DNA from: Magnetospirillum sp.
GTDB taxonomy: Bacteria > Pseudomonadota > Alphaproteobacteria > CACIAM-22H2
NCBI GenBank assembly: GCA_027532905.1
Contig: JAPZUA010000001.1
Location: forward strand, 913,950 to 977,949
Direction: 5' to 3'
Length of the DNA stretch: 64,000 bases
Shown here: positions 19,426 through 29,340 of the stretch, piece by piece
Layout: the number at the start of each line of letters is the position of its first letter
Numbering within the stretch: position 1 is the stretch's first letter
The notes under the pieces: generated by a model
What the model was told of the DNA's origin: nothing
The model's input: only the letters and a program-made list of their open reading frames with translations
Database searches by the model: none
Program-made: the position numbers and the translations under genes

Positions 19426-19456
19426 ATGTAACCTCGAATCGTCGTCGCGGTTACAT
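19426..19456. repeat. 8-bp perfect inverted repeat ATGTAACC-N15-GGTTACAT
   Basis: The two arms (19426-19433 and 19449-19456) are exact reverse complements with a 15-base spacer. Arm centres are 23 bases apart, about two helical turns, which suits a dimeric DNA-binding protein. As RNA it could also close a hairpin at the 3' end of the def-fmt-truA transcript, about 58 bases past the truA stop. Confidence 0.5.
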
Positions 19457-19513
19457 TTCTGAAATATCAATAGCTTAAACCGGCGACCGTCGCGATTTGT
19501 CGCGCTTGGTAAC

Positions 19514-20260
19514 CTATTCTTTGGGGTAGTCGACGCGGGCCAGATACAGCCCCTCGGGCGGGGCGGTGGGGCCGGCCGCACGGCGGTCGCGCGCGTCAAG
19601 CGCTTTGGCGACGTGGTTCGCGGTCCAGGACCCGTTGCCGACCAGTTTGAGCGTGCCCATCATGTTGCGCACCTGGTGGTGCAGGAACGAGCGCGCTTCG
19701 ACCCAGGTGACGATCTCGTCGCCCTCGCGGCGTATGTCGAGCCGGTCGAGCGTTTTGAGCGGGCTTTTGGCCTGGCAATCGCCCGCGCGGAAGCTCGAAA
19801 AATCGTGGTGGCCGACGAGAAGCTGCGCGGCATCGTGCATCGCAGCAGCGTCGAGGCGATGGTTGATGTGCCACACGCGGCCCCAATCGAGCACGGGGCG
19901 TGCGCGCCGGTCGCAGATGCGGAACAGATAGACGCGCCGGATCGCCGAAAAACGCGCGTGGAAATCGGCCGGTGCGGGCGTCACCTCGAGCGCTTGAACC
20001 TTCTGTGGTTTGAGGTGCCAGTTCAGCGCATCGCGGATTTTGAGCGGGTCCCAGTCACGCTCGAGATCGACATGCGCCACCTGCCCCAGCGCATGCACAC
20101 CCGAATCCGTGCGCCCCGCCCCTGCGACCGCCACCGCATGGCCGCAGAATTTGGCGAAGGCGGTTTCGAGCGCTTCCTGCACGCTCGGCCCGCCGGCCTG
20201 GCGCTGCCAGCCCAGAAAATCGCTGCCGTCGTATTCGAGCGTCAGCCGGTAGCGGGTCAT
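19514..20260 (-). CDS. truA: tRNA pseudouridine(38-40) synthase TruA
   Basis: A 248-residue enzyme that isomerises uridines 38-40 in the tRNA anticodon arm. [21 protein letters not shown] is the standard start. The catalytic aspartate lies in [19 protein letters not shown] (motif II), and [21 protein letters not shown] is the C-terminal motif. The start overlaps the fmt stop (ATGA), so it is the third gene of def-fmt-truA. Confidence 0.97.
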   Translation of the reverse strand: MTRYRLTLEYDGSDFLGWQRQAGGPSVQEALETAFAKFCGHAVAVAGAGRTDSGVHALGQVAHVDLERDWDPLKIRDALNWHLKPQKVQALEVTPAPADFHARFSAIRRVYLFRICDRRARPVLDWGRVWHINHRLDAAAMHDAAQLLVGHHDFSSFRAGDCQAKSPLKTLDRLDIRREGDEIVTWVEARSFLHHQVRNMMGTLKLVGNGSWTANHVAKALDARDRRAAGPTAPPEGLYLARVDYPKE

Positions 20261-21210
20261 GAGGACGGCGGATCGATCTGGGGCAGATCGAGCCGCGTGC
20301 CGGGCGGCAAGGCAAGGCCGCGCAGCAGCTCTTCGGCCGACATCGGGCTGCGGCCCGCACGCTGCACGCGCTCGATCGCAAGCGCGCCCTCACCGCACGC
20401 CACCGTCAACGGTGCAGCCACGATGGTGCCGGGTTCGGCTTTTGCGGATGCCGCCACGACGCGGGCGGCCAGCACTTTGAAGCGTTCGCCCGACCACGCG
20501 AACCACGTGCCCGGAACCGGATCGAACGCGCGAATGCGGCGTTCGAGTTCGACGGCCGGGCGGCGCCAATCGAGGCGCGCTTCCTCCTTGGTGAGTTTAC
20601 GCGCGTAGGTGGCATCGTCGGGCTGCTTGATCGCCACCAGCGTTTCGAGACTCTCGAGCGCTTCGACGATGGCTTTGGCACCCGCGCCCATCAGCGCATC
20701 GTGCAGAAGGCCGCCGGTAGTGTGCGATTCGATGGCGATTTTATGCACAAGGAGCGTGGGGCCGGTGTCGAGCCCGGCTTCCATCTGCATGATGGCAATG
20801 CCGGTCTCGGCGTCGCCCGCTTCGATCGCGCGCTGGATGGGGGCGGCCCCGCGCCAGCGCGGCAGCAACGAGGCGTGGATGTTGAGGCAGCCGCGCTTGG
20901 GCGCATCGAGGATCGCCTGCGGCAGCAAAAGCCCGTAGGCCGCCACGACCGCCACTTCGAGATCGAGGGCCGCGAATTCAGCGCGGCTCGCCTCGTCCTT
21001 GAAGTTCGCGGGATGGCGCACGGGCAGGCCCAATTCGAGGGCGCGCAGATGCACGGGGCTTTGTTGGATGCCGTGGCCGCGGCCCTTCGGGCGCGGCGGC
21101 TGGGTGTAGACGCAAGCGATCTCGTGGCCCGCTGCGGCGATCGCATCGAGGGCAGCAGCGGCAAATGCCGGCGTGCCCATGAAGCAGACGCGCCGCCGTT
21201 TGGCGCTCAC
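20257..21210 (-). CDS. fmt: Methionyl-tRNA formyltransferase
   Basis: Transfers a formyl group from 10-formyl-THF to initiator Met-tRNA. The 317-residue protein has [14 protein letters not shown] at its start, catalytic core blocks [29 protein letters not shown] and the C-terminal tRNA-binding domain. The start is taken as GTG at 21210, which overlaps the def stop (GTGA) and places the normal MGTP block at residue 11. An ATG at that block would truncate the usual lead-in. It is coupled to def and truA. Confidence 0.96.
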   Translation of the reverse strand: MSAKRRRVCFMGTPAFAAAALDAIAAAGHEIACVYTQPPRPKGRGHGIQQSPVHLRALELGLPVRHPANFKDEASRAEFAALDLEVAVVAAYGLLLPQAILDAPKRGCLNIHASLLPRWRGAAPIQRAIEAGDAETGIAIMQMEAGLDTGPTLLVHKIAIESHTTGGLLHDALMGAGAKAIVEALESLETLVAIKQPDDATYARKLTKEEARLDWRRPAVELERRIRAFDPVPGTWFAWSGERFKVLAARVVAASAKAEPGTIVAAPLTVACGEGALAIERVQRAGRSPMSAEELLRGLALPPGTRLDLPQIDPPSS

Positions 21211-21731
21211 GCATCCGCCTTGATGCGTTTGGCCTTCTGCAGCTTGCGCAAGATCATCGAGCGCTTGAGGGAGGAGATGTGGTCGACGAACAAGGTGCCT
21301 TCGAGATGGTCGATCTCGTGCTGGATGCATACCGACAGCAGCCCCTCGCACTCGATCTCCTGCACGGCGTCGTTTTCGTCGCGGTAGCGCACGCGCACCT
21401 TGGCCGCGCGCTCGACGTCGGCATAGTGCTCAGGCACGGACAGGCAGCCCTCTTCGCCGGGCACGCGCTCGTCGGACATCCAGACGATCTCGGGATCGAC
21501 GAAGCGCATCGGGCGCGGCGGGGCACCCTCTTTTTCGCGCGCGAGATCCATCACGATTACGCGTTTGGAAACGCCGATCTGCGGGGCCGCAAGGCCAATA
21601 CCATTGGCCGCGTACATGGTCTCGAACATGTCGTCCATGAGGTCGCGGATCTGCTGGTCGACCCGGCCGACCGGCTGGGCCTTGATTTTGAGGCGTGGAT
21701 CGGGGGCCACGAGAATTTCGCGCAGTGCCAT
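21207..21731 (-). CDS. def: Peptide deformylase
   Basis: This 174-residue metalloenzyme removes the N-formyl group from nascent proteins. All three family motifs are visible: GIGLAAPQIG (about 44-53), EEGCLSVP with the metal-binding Cys96, and QHEIDHLEG (His138 and His142 with catalytic Glu139). It is first of def-fmt-truA. It is divergent from the PEP-mutase-family gene, with only 76 bases between starts. Confidence 0.97.
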   Translation of the reverse strand: MALREILVAPDPRLKIKAQPVGRVDQQIRDLMDDMFETMYAANGIGLAAPQIGVSKRVIVMDLAREKEGAPPRPMRFVDPEIVWMSDERVPGEEGCLSVPEHYADVERAAKVRVRYRDENDAVQEIECEGLLSVCIQHEIDHLEGTLFVDHISSLKRSMILRKLQKAKRIKADA

Positions 21732-21807
21732 AAAACGTTAGTTATGATGACTTGCGGGCTTGGTCAAGCCTTGGCCCGCATACCCGTTTGCCCGAAGGAA
21801 TACGCCC

Positions 21808-22689
21808 ATGAACGCCGCCCAACGCCTGCGCCGCCGCCTCGAAGAAAAACGCCTGTGCGTGATGCCCGGCGTGTTCGACGCGCTCTCGGCCAAACTGGCG
21901 GCTGAAGCCGGGCACGAGGTGCTGTTCATGACCGGCTTCGGCGTCTCGGCCGTGCGCCTTGCTTCCCCCGATGCGGGCCTCATCTCGATGGGCGAGATGC
22001 TCGACCAGTTGCGCTCCTGCATCGCCGCCGCAGGCGATATTCCCGTGGTCGGGGACGGCGATACGGGCTGGGGCAACGCGCTCAATGTGCAGCGCACGGT
22101 GCGCGAATATGCGCGTGCAGGTGCCGCCGCCATCATGCTCGAAGACCAAGTCACGCCCAAAAAATGCGGCCACACGAAGGGCAAGCAAGTGATCTCGCGC
22201 CAGGAAGCGCGCCTCAAGATCCGCGCTGCGTGCGAGGCGCGCGATGCGCTGCGCGCCACGGGGGCGGGCGATATCCTGGTGCTGGCGCGCACCGATGCGC
22301 GCGCCGTGAACGGCTTCGACGATGCTTTGGCGCGCTGCCAGGATTTCGCCGACGAAGGGGCCGATATTCTGTTTCTCGAAGCGCCTGAGAATATCGACGA
22401 GATGCGCCGTTTTTGCGCATCGGTGAAGCGCCCGTGCCTCGCCAACATGGTGTTCCAGGGCAAAACGCCGGTCCTGCCGCCGGCCGAATTGCAGGAAGTG
22501 GGCTATCGCCTCGCGGTCTATCCGATCGCCGCACTCGCGGGCCTCATCGCATCGCTGCGCCAGACCTACGCGGCCCTCGTACCGGGCGCCGGCGTCGCCC
22601 ATCCGCCGCAGCTCGATTTTGCGGCCCTGCAAGAGGCCGTCGGCTTCCCCGCCTATTGGGACGCGGAGAAAAAATACGCGGCCGAATAG
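21808..22689 (+). CDS. Isocitrate lyase / PEP mutase superfamily protein
   Basis: A 293-residue (beta/alpha)8 enzyme. Family blocks seen are VMPGVFDALSAKLAAEAGHEVLFMTGFGVSAV, PVVGDGDTGWGNALNVQRTVREYARAGAAAIMLEDQ and the active-site loop KKCGHTKGKQV with the conserved Cys, followed by LVLARTDAR. It may be a carboxyphosphonoenolpyruvate mutase-like, oxaloacetate decarboxylase-like or methylisocitrate lyase-like enzyme; sequence alone does not decide. The start at 21808 gives the family beginning. It converges on rmuC. Confidence 0.8.
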   Translation: MNAAQRLRRRLEEKRLCVMPGVFDALSAKLAAEAGHEVLFMTGFGVSAVRLASPDAGLISMGEMLDQLRSCIAAAGDIPVVGDGDTGWGNALNVQRTVREYARAGAAAIMLEDQVTPKKCGHTKGKQVISRQEARLKIRAACEARDALRATGAGDILVLARTDARAVNGFDDALARCQDFADEGADILFLEAPENIDEMRRFCASVKRPCLANMVFQGKTPVLPPAELQEVGYRLAVYPIAALAGLIASLRQTYAALVPGAGVAHPPQLDFAALQEAVGFPAYWDAEKKYAAE

Positions 22690-22695
22690 CGGCGA

Positions 22696-24111
22696 TCAGA
22701 GCAGTTCGCCCTTCGTGAAGGGCTTGGTCGCCACTTCGACGGGGGGCAGCAGAATGTCGGGCGCGTTGGGCCCGGCCGCTTCGAAGTCGCGCAGCTTGCG
22801 CGCACTCGGCAGCAGCCGCGTCTCGAGCGAAGACACCGATTTGTTGTAGGCGTTCGTCGCGTCGTCGAGCGCCTTGCCAATGCCAGCCACGTGTTTGGCC
22901 ACCACGCCGATACGCTCGTAGAGATCGGTGCCAAGCTTCTGGATCTCGCGCGCATTCGCGGCCAAACCTTCCTGGCGCCAGGCATAGGCGATGACCCACA
23001 GCATCGTCTGCAGCGTGAGCGGCGTGGCCAAAGCCACGCGCTGTTTGGCCGCGAATTCGAGCAGTTCGAAATCGGCTTCGACGGCGGCACTCAAGAGCGC
23101 TTCGTTCGGCAGGAACATCAGCACGAATTCGGGCGAGCCTTCGACCTTGGCCCCGTAGTCTTTGCCCGCAAGCGTGCGCACATGGCCTTTGAGCTGGGCC
23201 GCATGCTCTTTGAGGAAACGCGCGCGCTCGGCCGGGTCGGTGGCGTCGTGCGCCTTGAAATAAGCATCGGCCGGGGCCTTCGCGTCGATCACGATCGCGC
23301 GCCCGCCAGGCAGCCGCACGACCGCATCGGGACGCGCCGACGCGGTTTCGTGCGCCACGCTGAACTGCTCGTCGAAATCGATGTGGCTGTTGAGACCCGC
23401 AAGTTCGAACGAGCGGCGCAGCGTGTTTTCGCCCCATTTGCCGCGCACGGCCGGGTTCTTGAGGGCGGCGGCAAGATTGGTCGTGGCCATCGACAAGCGG
23501 TCGCTGCGCTCGCCCAGGCTTTCGACCTGCTTGGTCAAAGCGCCGTAGCTTTGGGCGCGCGCCTGTTCGATCTCGGCGAGCCGCACGCCCATTTTTTCGA
23601 GCGCTTCGCGCACCGGGGCCACCATCTCGCCCACGGCTTGCTGGCGCTTCTCGAGATCGCCCTTGGCGATCTCCTGTTCGCCCGCGAAGCTCGCTTTGGC
23701 AAGTTCGAGGAACTGCGCGGTCGTGGCCTGCAGCGTTTTGGCAGAGAGCGCATCGAACGTATCGACGAGGCGTTTTTCAGCCGCCAGCAGCAGCGTTTGT
23801 TTCTCGGCCGCTTGCGCGCGTTCGGCCTTGAGTTCGGCCTCGAGGCTTGCGGCCTTCGCGCGCATTTCGGAGAAGCCGCCTTGCACGCGCGCGAGATCGT
23901 CTTCGAGGCCCGCAATGCGCTGGACCTGCGCTTCGGCCGCACTCTGGGCACGCGTCGCGGCATCCAGGCGCGTGCGCAGATCGAGCTCAAGATCGGCCGC
24001 CTGGATCAGCTTTTCCTTGTAGATTGCCTCACGCCCGCGGCCGCGCAGGGCGAAGTAGGTGCCGGCAGCACCGACCAGCAATCCCACAAGGATGAAGCCG
24101 ACAATTTCCAT
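22696..24111 (-). CDS. rmuC: DNA recombination protein RmuC
   Basis: A 471-residue protein with an N-terminal membrane anchor (about 3-22), a long Ala/Glu/Arg coiled coil (about 40-190) and the RmuC nuclease-like domain (LAAALKNPAVRGKWGENTLRRSFELAGLNSHIDFDEQF ... RPDAVVRLPGGRAIVIDAKAP). RmuC limits DNA inversions and rearrangements in E. coli. It follows uxs by three bases on the same strand, so the two probably share a transcript. Confidence 0.93.
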   Translation of the reverse strand: MEIVGFILVGLLVGAAGTYFALRGRGREAIYKEKLIQAADLELDLRTRLDAATRAQSAAEAQVQRIAGLEDDLARVQGGFSEMRAKAASLEAELKAERAQAAEKQTLLLAAEKRLVDTFDALSAKTLQATTAQFLELAKASFAGEQEIAKGDLEKRQQAVGEMVAPVREALEKMGVRLAEIEQARAQSYGALTKQVESLGERSDRLSMATTNLAAALKNPAVRGKWGENTLRRSFELAGLNSHIDFDEQFSVAHETASARPDAVVRLPGGRAIVIDAKAPADAYFKAHDATDPAERARFLKEHAAQLKGHVRTLAGKDYGAKVEGSPEFVLMFLPNEALLSAAVEADFELLEFAAKQRVALATPLTLQTMLWVIAYAWRQEGLAANAREIQKLGTDLYERIGVVAKHVAGIGKALDDATNAYNKSVSSLETRLLPSARKLRDFEAAGPNAPDILLPPVEVATKPFTKGELL

Positions 24112-24114
24112 GCG

Positions 24115-25095
<981 letters not shown>

Positions 25096-25193
25096 GAACC
25101 GTCCAACCTTTCGAGGAAAAACCCAAGCGCCGGAATAGCAGGGCGCTCGCCAAGACACAACGCCCGCAATGCGCCCGGAATTCCGCCCGCTCT

Positions 25194-25784
25194 TCAGGCC
25201 GCTTCGCGCACCAACGCCACCAGCGGCTCGAGGCGTTTTTCGACCGGGCTGCCGTCGCGGATGGCCTTCACGATCGCGGGCACCGGGCCTTCGAGATGGG
25301 CCGTCTCCATGAGCACGCTCGAGAAGGCGCGCTCAGGTTTCGGCTGCAGGCTCGCGGGCAGAACGCCGGGCCCGAGTTTGAGCAGCATGCCGGCCAAGGC
25401 CGCACGCTCGACGTCTTCGCCGCCGATACCGCGGCTCGCAGCGAGTGTGGTAATGCGCGCTGCCGCCCGGCGCGCCTGGGCCGCACCCACGGGGTCGCGT
25501 TTGTCGGCCAAGGCCAGCAGCGTGCGCGCCATGCGGCGCACGGCATCTTCGGGATCGGGGCCGGCGGCGTTGGCCGCAAACGGGACGGCCACGGCCGGGG
25601 AGATCCCGGCGGGTGCCGAAGGCGTGCGCACGCGCTGCCGCACGCGCACCACAACGTCTTCGAACGGGCGCTTCTCTTCGCGGGTGCGGTCGAATGCCAC
25701 GCGCACGCGCGCGAAGACCGCCACAGCCGCCACGAGCAGCAGGCCCCAGGTCAGAATGTTGGGATCGAGATCCATCGCGTCCAT
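25194..25784 (-). CDS. Hypothetical membrane-anchored protein
   Basis: I do not recognise this 196-residue protein. It has one N-terminal membrane helix (about 11-25), a basic linker ([28 protein letters not shown]) and a cytosolic mostly helical domain. The domain includes [37 protein letters not shown] and [25 protein letters not shown]. The last part faintly recalls the HD-GYP block AxLLHDIGKIxVP, but with no metal-binding His/Asp. It lies upstream of uxs-rmuC on the same strand, with a 98-base gap, and is divergent from the sugar-phosphate transferase. Confidence 0.6.
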   Translation of the reverse strand: MDAMDLDPNILTWGLLLVAAVAVFARVRVAFDRTREEKRPFEDVVVRVRQRVRTPSAPAGISPAVAVPFAANAAGPDPEDAVRRMARTLLALADKRDPVGAAQARRAAARITTLAASRGIGGEDVERAALAGMLLKLGPGVLPASLQPKPERAFSSVLMETAHLEGPVPAIVKAIRDGSPVEKRLEPLVALVREAA

Positions 25785-25903
25785 AAATGAAATGCTACAC
25801 CCTCCTGCCCCGTTTTGTCCCGAGATGGACTTTGCGTCGAACCTCGGGGTGGCCTATGCTCGCACATCTTGAAAGACCCCGAGTTTTCGGGCAAACAGCT
25901 GAA

Positions 25904-27319
25904 ATGAAACGAAAAACAAGCGTCGTCGCGGCCGATCTTCAGACCTTGGTGCTGGGCGGTCTGCGCGTGGCGGACGCAAGCGTGGTCGCTGCCGCCGGTT
26001 TTGCCGCCTATTGGGCGCGCCACGACAGCCTTGCCGTCCCCGATCTCTATCTGATCGCTATCCTGGCCGCGATGGGGCTTGCGGCCAATTATCTGCAGGT
26101 CGCGCGCGTCTATGTGTTCGAGAATCTGTCGCGGCTCGCAAGCCAGTTCGGCAAGGTCGCGATGGCGTGGATGGGCGTGATGGCGAGCCTGATCGCCCTT
26201 GCCTATTTCACGCAGACCTCGGTCGCGTTCAGCCGCGCCTTTGCGCTGGGCTGGCTCGCCCTCGGCTTTGGCGGACTCATCTTGGTAAGGCTGCTGCTGC
26301 TCGTGCAAATCGACCGCTGGCGGCGCCAAGGGCGCCTCGCCATGAATGTCGCGGTCATTGGCGCTGGCGAAATGGGCCGCGCGTTCCTGAAACACCTCAC
26401 CGACGTCGCGACGCAGGAATACCGCATCGTCGGCGTGTTCGACGACCGCAAGGACCGCCTGCCCGAAACCATCGAAGGCCACCGCGTGGTCGGCACGGTC
26501 GACGATCTGATCGCCTATTGCCGCACCCATGCGCTCGACGAAATCGTGGTGGCGCTGCCGTGGCAGGCCTCGGCCGATCTGCAGGAACTCATCAAAAAGC
26601 TCAAGGTCGTGCCGGTCGACGTGAAACTGTGCCCGGACTATATCGGCACGTATCTGCCCGCCCGCGGCTTCCACGCGATCGCGGGCATCCCAATGCTGTC
26701 GGTCTTGGAGCGTCCGCTGTCGGGCTGGAGCCTCGTGCTCAAAGCGCTCGAAGACCGCATCCTTGCCGCAATCCTCTTGCTGCTACTAGGCCCTCTGCTG
26801 TTGGCGATCGCGGCAATCGTTAAGTTCGACAGCCCAGGCCCGGCCCTGTTCCGGCAGCGCCGCTACGGCTTCGCCAACAACGAGATCGTCGTCTACAAGT
26901 TCCGCACGATGTTCCATGCGCGCGTCGAAGATGCTTCCGTGCCGCAGGCCAAGCGCGACGATCCGCGCATCACGCGCATCGGCAAATTCCTGCGCCGCTC
27001 CTCGCTCGACGAATTTCCGCAGCTCCTGAACGTGCTGCGCGGCGACATGTCGCTCGTGGGGCCGCGCCCGCACGCGGTCGCGCACAACGAACAATACGCC
27101 ACGATCATCGACGACTATCTCGCCCGCCATCGCGTGAAGCCCGGCATGACGGGGTGGGCGCAGGTGAACGGCCTGCGCGGCGAAACCGACACGCCCGAAA
27201 AGATGCGCCGGCGCGTGCAGTTCGATCTTTATTATATCGACAATTGGTCGCTGCTGTTCGACCTCAAGATCCTCGCCCTCACGCCGATCGCGATCCTGGG
27301 CAAAGAGAACGCCTACTGA
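25904..27319 (+). CDS. Undecaprenyl-phosphate glucose phosphotransferase (WcaJ-type)
   Basis: A 471-residue enzyme that starts surface polysaccharide repeat units by putting a sugar phosphate on undecaprenyl phosphate. It has four N-terminal membrane helices and a nucleotide-binding-like central domain (VAVIGAGEMGRAFLKHL near 150). After a fifth membrane segment comes the catalytic bacterial sugar transferase domain: YKFRTMFHARVED, RITRIGKFLRRSSLDEFPQLLNVLRGDMSLVGPRPHA and KPGMTGWAQVNGLRGET. The start at 25904 (MKRKTSVV) precedes the first helix. No other glycosyltransferases of an assembly locus are visible downstream. Confidence 0.9.
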   Translation: MKRKTSVVAADLQTLVLGGLRVADASVVAAAGFAAYWARHDSLAVPDLYLIAILAAMGLAANYLQVARVYVFENLSRLASQFGKVAMAWMGVMASLIALAYFTQTSVAFSRAFALGWLALGFGGLILVRLLLLVQIDRWRRQGRLAMNVAVIGAGEMGRAFLKHLTDVATQEYRIVGVFDDRKDRLPETIEGHRVVGTVDDLIAYCRTHALDEIVVALPWQASADLQELIKKLKVVPVDVKLCPDYIGTYLPARGFHAIAGIPMLSVLERPLSGWSLVLKALEDRILAAILLLLLGPLLLAIAAIVKFDSPGPALFRQRRYGFANNEIVVYKFRTMFHARVEDASVPQAKRDDPRITRIGKFLRRSSLDEFPQLLNVLRGDMSLVGPRPHAVAHNEQYATIIDDYLARHRVKPGMTGWAQVNGLRGETDTPEKMRRRVQFDLYYIDNWSLLFDLKILALTPIAILGKENAY

Positions 27320-28789
27320 TCAGCGGCCCACGCGGCGATAGAGGTAGAAATCGCCGTTCTCGGCCACGAGTTGCCAGCCGACGGCGGCGGGATCGAGGCC
27401 AAGATTGATTTCGACGTACCAGTCGGAATCGACGAACCAGCGAATGCCGCGCACATCGAGATATTCGGGAATGCGCCCGCGCCATTTGAGCGCTTCGGGA
27501 TTGACCTTGCCGTCGACATTTACCACGCGATCGCGCAGGAAACCGAGCGTGCCCGATTGCCCTGCCGCGACGACGTCTTCGGGCGGCACGTGTTCGGCGA
27601 CGAGGGCTGCTTGGCGGTGATGGGCGGACGCGCCGAATAGCCTCATACTCTGCCACGCGCCTGCCAGCAGCATGGCGGCAACGAGTGAAGCGGCGATCCC
27701 CATTGCCGCACCGGCGCGCGGCAGGCGGGCGGCGAGCAGTGCGGGCAAATAGACGAACGCGATCAAAGAGAGCGGGGCGAAATAGCGGATATAGAACCAG
27801 TCGGCGAAAAACGTGCGCGTGTAGTAGACGACGAGGCCCGCATAGCAGAGCAGCAGCAGGCCAGCGAAACGCAGCAGCGCCGAAGCGCGCACAAGATCGC
27901 GCGTGCGCCACACGAGCACGCAAACGCCGAGAAGGGCCGCAATGCGGGCAAGGTCGATCCACAAAGCTTCATGGGCCCCTGCAAACAGCCACGGCATTGC
28001 GACGATGCGCAAGGCCCACAAGGCGGTCCAGATGCGCTCGATCTCGAAAACGGCGTCCTGCTGGGCAAAGCCGGAGCTTGGCATTGGATGGCCGAACAGC
28101 AGCGTGTTGTAGAGCCACCACGGGCTCGAGACGAGGACTGCCACGGCACCGGCAATAAAGCAGGTGCGAAAACGCACGGCCCAGCTTGCCCTGCCACGCA
28201 AGAATTCGACCGCGCAGAACACGGCCACGAACACGGCCGCGTCGATGCGCGCAAGCACGAGGGCACCCAGCGCCAAACCCATCAGGGTCGGATGCCGGCG
28301 CCAATCGTTTGCATAGAGCCGCCACACGAGCGCATAGAGCGCAAGCTGCAACCCGGTTTCGAGGCCCGTATAGAAATCGTTGAAATTTTTGATGGCGGCC
28401 AGATAGAGCAAGGCGGCAAGCGGAGCCGCGAGTGCGCCGGAGCCTTCGCGCACCGCGTCGCGCGCAAGGCTCGCGACGAGCATGGCGCCCGCGCAATGCA
28501 CAAGCCACGCAAGCCCATAAAACAGCCGCAATTCGCCTTCCGGTGTGGGCACGAACCAGAAGCACAGCACTTGCAATGCCGTGAACAGCGGTTGGAAGCC
28601 GTTCGTCCACACCGTGCCGTCGATCGTGATGCCGTGGCCGTTCGCGACGTTGCGCGCGACGGTCAGCGCATACCAGCCGTCCTCGGCGATCGGCATCGCG
28701 AGCAGTGCGTCGAAAGGACGCAGCGCAAGGCCCAAATAGAAAAAGGCCAGGGCGAGCGCCGCACTGGCAATGCGCAGCGGATGGGCCAC
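27320..28789 (-). CDS. Polytopic GT-C-like membrane protein
   Basis: A 489-residue protein with about ten hydrophobic helices. The first loop after helix 1 reads AEDGWYALTVARNVANGHGITIDGTVWTNGFQPLF, the acidic-loop pattern of GT-C glycosyltransferases that use lipid-linked sugars. The C-terminal 130 residues are a soluble, probably periplasmic, domain. The start is taken as GTG at 28789, which overlaps the regA stop (TAGTG); no better ATG exists before the first helix. Acceptor and sugar are unknown. Confidence 0.65.
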   Translation of the reverse strand: MAHPLRIASAALALAFFYLGLALRPFDALLAMPIAEDGWYALTVARNVANGHGITIDGTVWTNGFQPLFTALQVLCFWFVPTPEGELRLFYGLAWLVHCAGAMLVASLARDAVREGSGALAAPLAALLYLAAIKNFNDFYTGLETGLQLALYALVWRLYANDWRRHPTLMGLALGALVLARIDAAVFVAVFCAVEFLRGRASWAVRFRTCFIAGAVAVLVSSPWWLYNTLLFGHPMPSSGFAQQDAVFEIERIWTALWALRIVAMPWLFAGAHEALWIDLARIAALLGVCVLVWRTRDLVRASALLRFAGLLLLCYAGLVVYYTRTFFADWFYIRYFAPLSLIAFVYLPALLAARLPRAGAAMGIAASLVAAMLLAGAWQSMRLFGASAHHRQAALVAEHVPPEDVVAAGQSGTLGFLRDRVVNVDGKVNPEALKWRGRIPEYLDVRGIRWFVDSDWYVEINLGLDPAAVGWQLVAENGDFYLYRRVGR

Positions 28790-29340
28790 TACTGTACTTC
28801 GCGCGGCGCGTATTTGGACAGGATGCGCTGCAAGGTGCGCCGGTGCATGTTGAGGCGGCGCGCCGTCTCCGACACGTTGCGGTCGCACTGCTCGAACACG
28901 CGCTGGATATGCTCCCAGCGTACGCGGTCGGCCGACATCGGATGGGCAGGCGGGGCCGGCAAGGCGCGGCTCGTCGCCTGCAAGGCCGCATCGATCGCGT
29001 CGGCGTCGGCGGGCTTGGGCAGATAGTCGACCGCACCGGCTTTGATGGCGGCAACCGACGTTGCGATGTTGCCGTAGCCGGTGAGGATCACGATGCGGGC
29101 ATCGGGCGCTTGGGCACGGATGAGCGGCACGAGATCGAGGCCGGACCCGTCGCCGAGCTTCAGATCCACGACGGCGAAATCGGGCGCTTGGCTGCGGATC
29201 TGCGCTTCGGCGGCCGCAAAGGATTCGGCGAGCGCGACGGCGTAACCGCGTCGTTCCATGGCTTGCGCCAAACGCAGGCGAAATGCTTCGTCGTCTTCGA
29301 CGATGAGCAGGCGGCGGACGGGCGGCGCTGTTGGGATCAT
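28789..29340 (-). CDS. regA: Redox response regulator RegA/ActR family
   Basis: A 183-residue two-domain regulator. The receiver domain has the acidic pair VEDDE, phospho-acceptor Asp59 (FAVVDLKLGDGSGLDL), TGYG and LPKPAD. The Fis-type DNA-binding helix-turn-helix is SETARRLNMHRRTLQRILSKYAPRE, the near-invariant RegA/PrrA/ActR recognition region. The start at 29340 overlaps the kinase stop (ATGA). In relatives this system controls respiration, photosynthesis, nitrogen fixation and cytochrome genes in response to redox state. Confidence 0.93.
   Translation of the reverse strand: MIPTAPPVRRLLIVEDDEAFRLRLAQAMERRGYAVALAESFAAAEAQIRSQAPDFAVVDLKLGDGSGLDLVPLIRAQAPDARIVILTGYGNIATSVAAIKAGAVDYLPKPADADAIDAALQATSRALPAPPAHPMSADRVRWEHIQRVFEQCDRNVSETARRLNMHRRTLQRILSKYAPREVQ

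Larger units (their letters stand above)
19205..19513. other. AT-rich intergenic region with inverted repeats
   Basis: A 309-base gap between lysR (plus) and truA (minus), clearly richer in A/T than its surroundings (for example 19268-19320). I see no gene in it. It holds ATAAAC-CTTC-GTTTAT (19308-19323), a perfect 6-bp hairpin, and ATGTAACC/GGTTACAT (19426-19433 and 19449-19456), a perfect 8-bp inverted repeat with a 15-base spacer. A third GTAACC occurs at 19509-19514, at the truA stop. These may be 3' ends of the flanking transcripts or an operator. Confidence 0.6.
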
